DNA of 64,000 nt from CAYMND01 sp964465065. Lineage in GTDB: Bacteria; Acidobacteriota; Aminicenantia; UBA2199. The notes beneath the pieces were generated by a model. It was given only the letters and a program-made list of their open reading frames with translations. It made no database searches and had not been told where the DNA came from. This document shows positions 59,636 to 64,000 of this stretch, one piece after another (positions within the stretch are counted from its first letter, which is position 1; the number at the start of each line of letters is the position of its first letter). Made by a program: the position numbers and the translations under genes. The DNA lies in assembly GCA_964465065.1 (NCBI GenBank), contig CAYXHZ010000002.1:50273-114272 (forward strand), given 5' to 3'.

Positions 59636-60970
59636 TTACAGACATATCTCTCCATTCAAGAGTTTTGGTAGTAAAACATCTCTACAATCAGCCAGAGCAC
59701 TCATTTCTCGCACATTTGTTTCAATTATTTCGTAAATATTCTTAACTTGCTTTGAATAGAAACATAAAATGGCATTATTAGGAACAATGACAATCATTGG
59801 TTTAAAGTTCTTCTTGCTAATTTCCGCAAAAGTGGTACCACTTGCTCTTTGTTTGATTTCGTCCATATTGTGTTGACACCACTGTAAAACATAAACATTT
59901 GACAAATTTTTATGACATATCATCGCAATATATCCTTGATTAATTGCCAGTTCGATTTTAGCAAGGGCTAAATACCCAACTGGTGCCCTTGAAGACATTA
60001 ATACTGTATCAACAGGTAGAAGGCCAGAACTAATACATTTCAAGCCAGCCTTTGTAATTCTCTTATCTGTATCAATCAATATTTTATTTGGTACATTTGA
60101 TAAATCTTTTGGCGTAGTCCAGTAAATTTCACCGTTTTTCCAAAATTCGCTTTTTTGTGTGGAGGGTGTTCCTCCTCCAACAACCGTAACCTCATCACCA
60201 ATTGTTGATAAGTCCCACCCCTCTGGAATCAGCCCCAGCTCGCTATCCTGCATGGCCGATGGAAACAGCGCCGCTGTTTGGGCCAGTTCGGCATAGGCCT
60301 CGGGATTTTCTTGCTTGAAGCAATCGAGGCCCGCCTCATCTTTGCCGGAGATGGCCATCATGGCCGCCCGCTCCGCCTCTTCTTTTGTGCCGCCATTCTC
60401 CAGCACCGCCATCTTGGCCCGGACCGGATCGAAATCCACAAACCAGCTCTTGAAAATGGCCTGGGCCATGGCTTCCAGGGTTTGGTTGATTTGTGTGTTT
60501 ATGTTGATTTTGTCTGTTAAAGCGTTGAGAATCTTGTTGAGAAGCAATCTCTCATCCTTTTCAGGAACTGGGATTTCTATCATATCAAGATTAGCTTTAT
60601 TCAATTTAGGTTGGGCTGCACCAGTTATATACGGATTGATATCCAAAACAGAAAAATAATACTCTAAATAATCGAGTATACCGGGTTCTTTCTCTTCTAA
60701 AATATGTGCATGATTATTAACCCAAAATTTTCCTGTAGCTTTGAATGCTATTGGTGTATTTCTAGTCCGAAGATTATCACCATCTTCAGAGATCAGCAGA
60801 AAGGTTCCATCAAAGATGTAATCATCAATATAATCAACAATTCCAGATGCACCATAGTATGGATATTCCCCTTGTCTTTTTTCACGATCAAGACTTTTTA
60901 ATGGTACACGTTTATTATTTCTAAAAAAAGCAACATCTGAAATCTTTTTACGTGTCCACTTAATGTTCAT
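59636..60970 (-). CDS. hsdS: Type I restriction enzyme, specificity (S) subunit
   Basis: A 444-residue subunit with two target-recognition domains (about 1-150 and 245-405) separated by a conserved helix region (ALTDKININTQINQTLEAMA and QAIFKSWFVDFDPVRAKMAV) and closed by a helix near the C terminus. The conserved centre is GC-rich while both recognition domains are AT-rich, a mosaic pattern expected from domain swapping. Recognition sequence not predictable. Confidence 0.93.
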   Translation of the reverse strand: MNIKWTRKKISDVAFFRNNKRVPLKSLDREKRQGEYPYYGASGIVDYIDDYIFDGTFLLISEDGDNLRTRNTPIAFKATGKFWVNNHAHILEEKEPGILDYLEYYFSVLDINPYITGAAQPKLNKANLDMIEIPVPEKDERLLLNKILNALTDKININTQINQTLEAMAQAIFKSWFVDFDPVRAKMAVLENGGTKEEAERAAMMAISGKDEAGLDCFKQENPEAYAELAQTAALFPSAMQDSELGLIPEGWDLSTIGDEVTVVGGGTPSTQKSEFWKNGEIYWTTPKDLSNVPNKILIDTDKRITKAGLKCISSGLLPVDTVLMSSRAPVGYLALAKIELAINQGYIAMICHKNLSNVYVLQWCQHNMDEIKQRASGTTFAEISKKNFKPMIVIVPNNAILCFYSKQVKNIYEIIETNVREMSALADCRDVLLPKLLNGEICL

Positions 60971-61106
60971 AAACCAGACTCTCCAAATTCATCTTAAATA
61001 CCCCTTCCACTCGTTCACTCCGTTCAGGCAGAAAATCACATTCCAAATGTTCAACCGTGTACTTCTTTTTCTCACTCAAAGGATTGATGTTTTTATTCTG
61101 CCTCAT
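60960..61106 (-). CDS. Small 48-aa protein between KilA-N gene and hsdS
   Basis: A 48-residue frame (MRQNKNINPLSEKKKYTVEH, then LECDFLPERSERVEGVFKMN) overlapping the KilA-N gene by 14 bp and hsdS by 11 bp. Such overlap on both sides suggests a coupled real gene. Charged, with no membrane span. Family unknown. Confidence 0.5.
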   Translation of the reverse strand: MRQNKNINPLSEKKKYTVEHLECDFLPERSERVEGVFKMNLESLVYEH

Positions 61107-61926
61107 TGCCATCACCTTCACTGAACAAAGCAAGCCGACGATCCTGAGTCAGAATTTTCATCTGATGAATGGCGATCTGGTTCAAGCGGGCCAAACGCTC
61201 CGATTGCGTCATCCCTTCGGCGATGAAGACGGCGTTGAGGTTCTCCAGGTTCGAGAGACATACCAGCTGCATCACATTGGCTTCGTCCCGCATATTGCCC
61301 TTTGGGTCGGAATGCTCTTCCCGCCACTGTTTCGCCGTTTTGCCGAACAGGGCCATATTGAGCAGATCCGCTTCGGAAGCGTAGACCAGATTGATCTGCT
61401 CCGGGCTCAATTCCTCGGGGATGAGATGCTGCGCGATGGCATCGGTGTGGATGCGATAGTTAATTTTGGTCAGGTTGCGGCGGATGTCCCAGCCCAGGGT
61501 CTTGCGCTCGACTTCTTTGAGCCTCTGGAACTCCTTGATCAGATAGAGTTTGAATTCCACCGAGACCCAGGAGGCGAATTCGAAGGCGATATCCTTATGG
61601 GCATAGGTGCCGCCGTAGCGCCCCGCTTTGGAGAATATACCGATGGCTCCCGTTAAACTCACCCATTTGCTCGGTGTCATGACAAAGGCATTGCTGCCGG
61701 ATTCGTTTTTAACCGCCTCGAATTCGACACGGTTAAAAGTCGGATTGTTCAAATATTCCCATATCCCCAGAAATTCGACGGTAGAACGGGATCTCATCCA
61801 GTTCTGGATGATAAATCTGGGATCATCTTCATTGCGATGTTTGGCAATATCGGTCATGCAAATGTAGTCTTCTTCCTTGATGGAAGCGATGGTGACTTCA
61901 CGGTTCAGAACGGTGATTTGCGCCAT
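61093..61926 (-). CDS. KilA-N domain protein
   Basis: A 277-residue protein with an N-terminal KilA-N DNA-binding domain (about 1-125): YICMTDIAKHRNEDDPRFII, IIQNWMRSRSTVEFLGIWE and GAIGIFSKAGRYGGTYAHKDIAFEFASWVS (in parts). KilA-N occurs in phage and large-virus proteins and in bacterial accessory genes. The C-terminal half is helical. It lies 3 bp after hsdM (stop 61930), in the place often taken by accessory genes of type I systems. Confidence 0.88.
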   Translation of the reverse strand: MAQITVLNREVTIASIKEEDYICMTDIAKHRNEDDPRFIIQNWMRSRSTVEFLGIWEYLNNPTFNRVEFEAVKNESGSNAFVMTPSKWVSLTGAIGIFSKAGRYGGTYAHKDIAFEFASWVSVEFKLYLIKEFQRLKEVERKTLGWDIRRNLTKINYRIHTDAIAQHLIPEELSPEQINLVYASEADLLNMALFGKTAKQWREEHSDPKGNMRDEANVMQLVCLSNLENLNAVFIAEGMTQSERLARLNQIAIHQMKILTQDRRLALFSEGDGNEAE

Positions 61927-61929
61927 CCC

Positions 61930-63669
61930 TTACCCCCAAAACCCCAAGCATTCCAGATTCCTCTTGATCTCTCCCTCGAGGCGGTCCGACTCTTCGAACT
62001 GCTTTTTCAAATCAGCCGTCAGGCGGGCCATCTTCTCGGCGAAGGGCTCTGAGTCTTCTTCCTGATCCGCCGCCCCCACGTATCGCCCCGGGGTCAGGAC
62101 GAAATCGTGCTTTTCGATGTCTTGCAGGCTGGCAGAATAACAAAAGCCCTTTTCATCCTCGTAGCCCTCATTCTGCTGCCAGCGGTGAAAGGTATCGACG
62201 ATCCTGGCGATATCCTCCGGAGTGAAGTCCCGCAGGACGCGGTCTTTCATATACCCCAAGTTGCGGGCATCGATGAAGAGAAACTTGCCCCGTCGGTCCA
62301 CCTTCTCTTTGTCCAGGGACAGACCGTTCTTTTTGTCTTTGGTCAGAAACCAGATGCAGGCCGGGATCTGGGTATTGGTGAAGAGCTGCCCCGGCAAGGC
62401 CACCATACACTCCACCACATCGCCATTGATGAGGTTCTTGCGGATCTCCCCTTCGTTGTTGGTGTTGGAGCTCATGGATCCGTTGGCCAGGAGCAGGGCC
62501 ATGGACCCCGTATCGCTCAGGTGGTAGAGCATGTGCTGAATCCAGGCGAAATTGGCATTGCCCTCGGGAGGCGTCCCATACTTCCAGCGCACATCGTTTT
62601 CCAGTTTGCCATGCCACCAATCCTTCATGTTGAAGGGGGGATTGGCCATGACGTAATCGGCCCGCAAATCGGGATGTTGGTCGTCGAGAAAACTGTCGGC
62701 GTTCTTTTTACCGAAATTGAAATCGATGCCGCGGATGGCCATGTTCATGGCCGCCAACTTCCAGGTGGTGGGGTTGCTCTCCTGTCCGTAGACCGAGATG
62801 TGTTTCTTTTGTTCGGAGACATTGTAATGCTTCTCTCCGGCATGGGCCTCGATGAACTTGTCGTTGGAGACGAAGAACCCGCCGGCACCCATGGCCGGGT
62901 CATAGACCCGCCCCTTGTAGGGCTGCAACATCTCGATGATCAGGGTGACGATGCTCTTGGGGGTATAGTATTGCCCCCCCTGCTTCCCTTCAGCCAAGGC
63001 AAACTGACCGAGGAAATATTCGTAGACATGGCCCAGAATGTCTTTGCTGTGCAGGTCCAGCTTTTCACTGTTGTATTCGGGGCGGCTGAAACGGGTATCG
63101 GAAAATTTATTGATCAGCTCGGTGAGGTTGCGATTTTCCACCTCGTAACGGCCGACTCGGGGCAGGATCCCCTTCAACTTGGGGTTGGCAAGCTTGTCGC
63201 CGATTTTATACGTCTCGATGGATTCCAAGGCATCATCGATCAGACTCGAAACGGATTTGAGCTTGATCTCCTCCCCATTTTCCTTCATGCCGATGACAGA
63301 CCCCGGGGCCAGGGCCGCCGTTGATTTCAGATACTCCCAACGGGCCTGTTTGGGCACCCAGAAGATGTTTTTTTCCTGATAGTACTCATGCAGTTCCAGC
63401 TCTTCGCTGACGGCTACCTCATACTCTTCATCGCTCCCGTAATCTTCCCGAGGCATGTAGTAAATATTCCCGTCCCCAGTATCTTCCGTGAACAAGCGTC
63501 GCAGTTCGGACTGTCTCTCTTCAAAGGCATCGGAGACGTACTTGAGAAAGATGATGCCCAACACGACGTGCTTGTAGTTCGCCGCATCCAGATTGCTTCG
63601 CAGCCGGTCCGCCGCCTTCCAGAGCTTATTGTCCAGATCGTTTAAAAATTCTTGTTCACTGTTTTTCAT
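61930..63669 (-). CDS. hsdM: Type I restriction enzyme, methyltransferase (M) subunit
   Basis: A 579-residue N6-adenine methyltransferase with the SAM-binding motif DPAMGAGGFFVSN near 258 and the catalytic MANPPFNMKDWW near 343. The N-terminal helical domain (LWKAADRLRSNLDAANYKHV) binds HsdS. AGGAAA precedes the ATG. First gene of the leftward operon; it protects host DNA and, with HsdS, gives sequence specificity. Confidence 0.95.
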   Translation of the reverse strand: MKNSEQEFLNDLDNKLWKAADRLRSNLDAANYKHVVLGIIFLKYVSDAFEERQSELRRLFTEDTGDGNIYYMPREDYGSDEEYEVAVSEELELHEYYQEKNIFWVPKQARWEYLKSTAALAPGSVIGMKENGEEIKLKSVSSLIDDALESIETYKIGDKLANPKLKGILPRVGRYEVENRNLTELINKFSDTRFSRPEYNSEKLDLHSKDILGHVYEYFLGQFALAEGKQGGQYYTPKSIVTLIIEMLQPYKGRVYDPAMGAGGFFVSNDKFIEAHAGEKHYNVSEQKKHISVYGQESNPTTWKLAAMNMAIRGIDFNFGKKNADSFLDDQHPDLRADYVMANPPFNMKDWWHGKLENDVRWKYGTPPEGNANFAWIQHMLYHLSDTGSMALLLANGSMSSNTNNEGEIRKNLINGDVVECMVALPGQLFTNTQIPACIWFLTKDKKNGLSLDKEKVDRRGKFLFIDARNLGYMKDRVLRDFTPEDIARIVDTFHRWQQNEGYEDEKGFCYSASLQDIEKHDFVLTPGRYVGAADQEEDSEPFAEKMARLTADLKKQFEESDRLEGEIKRNLECLGFWG

Positions 63670-64000
63670 CGTACATTTCCTTTATTTTAAAGACTCATTT
63701 GGGGCGGTGCCTTACTTCTTGACATTATGAGATTTGACCTCCAAAAACAAGTTAGAAAGTGTAAAAGTATGTAAATAGTAAAGTTGAGAAGAAGACAAAA
63801 CGGAAATATGATGTTTGAAGGATGTAAATGCTAACACTTCTTTACTCCGTCCATCCGGATCATACTCTCCTTCCTCTATCATAAGACGATAGCCCGGAAA
63901 GAGTCCCCGCAATTTCCCTCATCACCGCAAACTCCTTTTGCCCGTTGCCACAACGGTGCAGGCCGTTTCAGCCCGCCATTACAACTCATATTACTCAACA
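63670..64000. promoter_or_regulatory. Upstream region of the restriction operon
   Basis: No convincing gene. On the minus strand TTGTTT (63745-63750), a 17-nt spacer and TAATGT (63722-63727) make a possible promoter about 50 nt before hsdM. A 66-codon minus-strand frame (63712-63912) overlaps this promoter and has no recognisable domain, so it is left unannotated. The last ~90 bases hold no identified feature. Confidence 0.35.

Noticed and set aside
62107..63324. A 405-codon plus-strand frame opposite hsdM
   Set aside because: Opposite a full-length methyltransferase. No domain recognised.
63712..63912. A 66-codon minus-strand frame upstream of hsdM
   Set aside because: No domain, no ribosome binding site, and it overlaps the probable hsdM promoter.
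1..64000. CRISPR arrays, tRNA and rRNA genes
   Set aside because: I saw no regularly spaced direct repeats with unique spacers and no recognisable tRNA cloverleaf or rRNA segments in the intergenic regions. A dedicated scan could still find a tRNA.

Overview
The window is a densely packed, mostly GC-rich bacterial chromosome segment. About 60 protein genes run in short operons on both strands, many with 1-14 bp overlaps. I saw no rRNA, tRNA or CRISPR array. The family mix is: PIG-L deacetylase next to a sodium symporter, DUF2911, DUF1684, PATAN/DUF4388-TPR, archaeal-type PheRS, and a ferredoxin-dependent 2-oxoacid oxidoreductase. It points to an anaerobic, diderm heterotroph, perhaps near Aminicenantota/Acidobacteriota. 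That placement is inference and weak. A diderm envelope is supported by lipoproteins, a small beta-barrel protein and many signal peptides.

Region by region. 1-2.6 kb: end of an unknown gene, a GT4 glycosyltransferase and a permease split in two genes. 2.6-8.6 kb (minus): queA, DUF2911, PIG-L deacetylase, a 40-residue membrane peptide and a sodium/solute symporter; the last three overlap and look like one uptake unit. 8.7-20.3 kb: unknown secreted and coiled-coil proteins, a beta-helix protein, a pseudouridine synthase, a TPM-domain protein, two GGDEF proteins (one degenerate), DUF1684, a hydrolase and a PATAN-TPR protein. 20.4-25.8 kb: pheST, a LOG-family protein, an unknown gene and a beta-barrel protein. 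26.1-30.4 kb: a sigma-54 activator, an APC permease and a DedA protein. 30.5-34.2 kb: a five-gene nickel/cobalt ECF transporter converging on cobO. 34.2-41 kb: FAD oxidase, cNMP-FHA fusion, cupin and PilZ pair, CaCA exchanger, lipoproteins and a probable small RNA. 41.2-44.2 kb: a 2-oxoacid:ferredoxin oxidoreductase operon. 44.2-50.8 kb: methyltransferase-TPR protein, cysC, lipoprotein, trx-marR, greA, ADP-ribosylglycohydrolase and a cation efflux protein.

50.85-64 kb is accessory. It opens with an AT-rich patch holding a heptamer repeat, RidA-like, ICMT-like and ankyrin genes and a ferredoxin remnant. An FGE-like gene and an HTH transposase remnant follow. The rest is a type I restriction-modification operon read leftward: hsdM, KilA-N, 48-aa ORF, hsdS, 50-aa ORF, SIR2, hsdR, and a frameshifted GIY-YIG gene. 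The SIR2 gene with its small upstream partner is AT-rich and sits inside the operon like a defence cassette.

Several genes (at 23850, 30502, 53684, and less surely 8678 and 12884) have a -10 box only 6-9 nt before the start codon and no ribosome binding site, which suggests leaderless transcripts. Other genes have ordinary TTGACA-like/TATAAT-like promoters and Shine-Dalgarno sites. The strongest new leads are the probable 75-nt RNA at 40.95 kb, the restriction operon with its extra genes, the MarR-thioredoxin regulatory region, the 14-bp palindrome at 37.5 kb and the zinc-ribbon-like insert in PheT.
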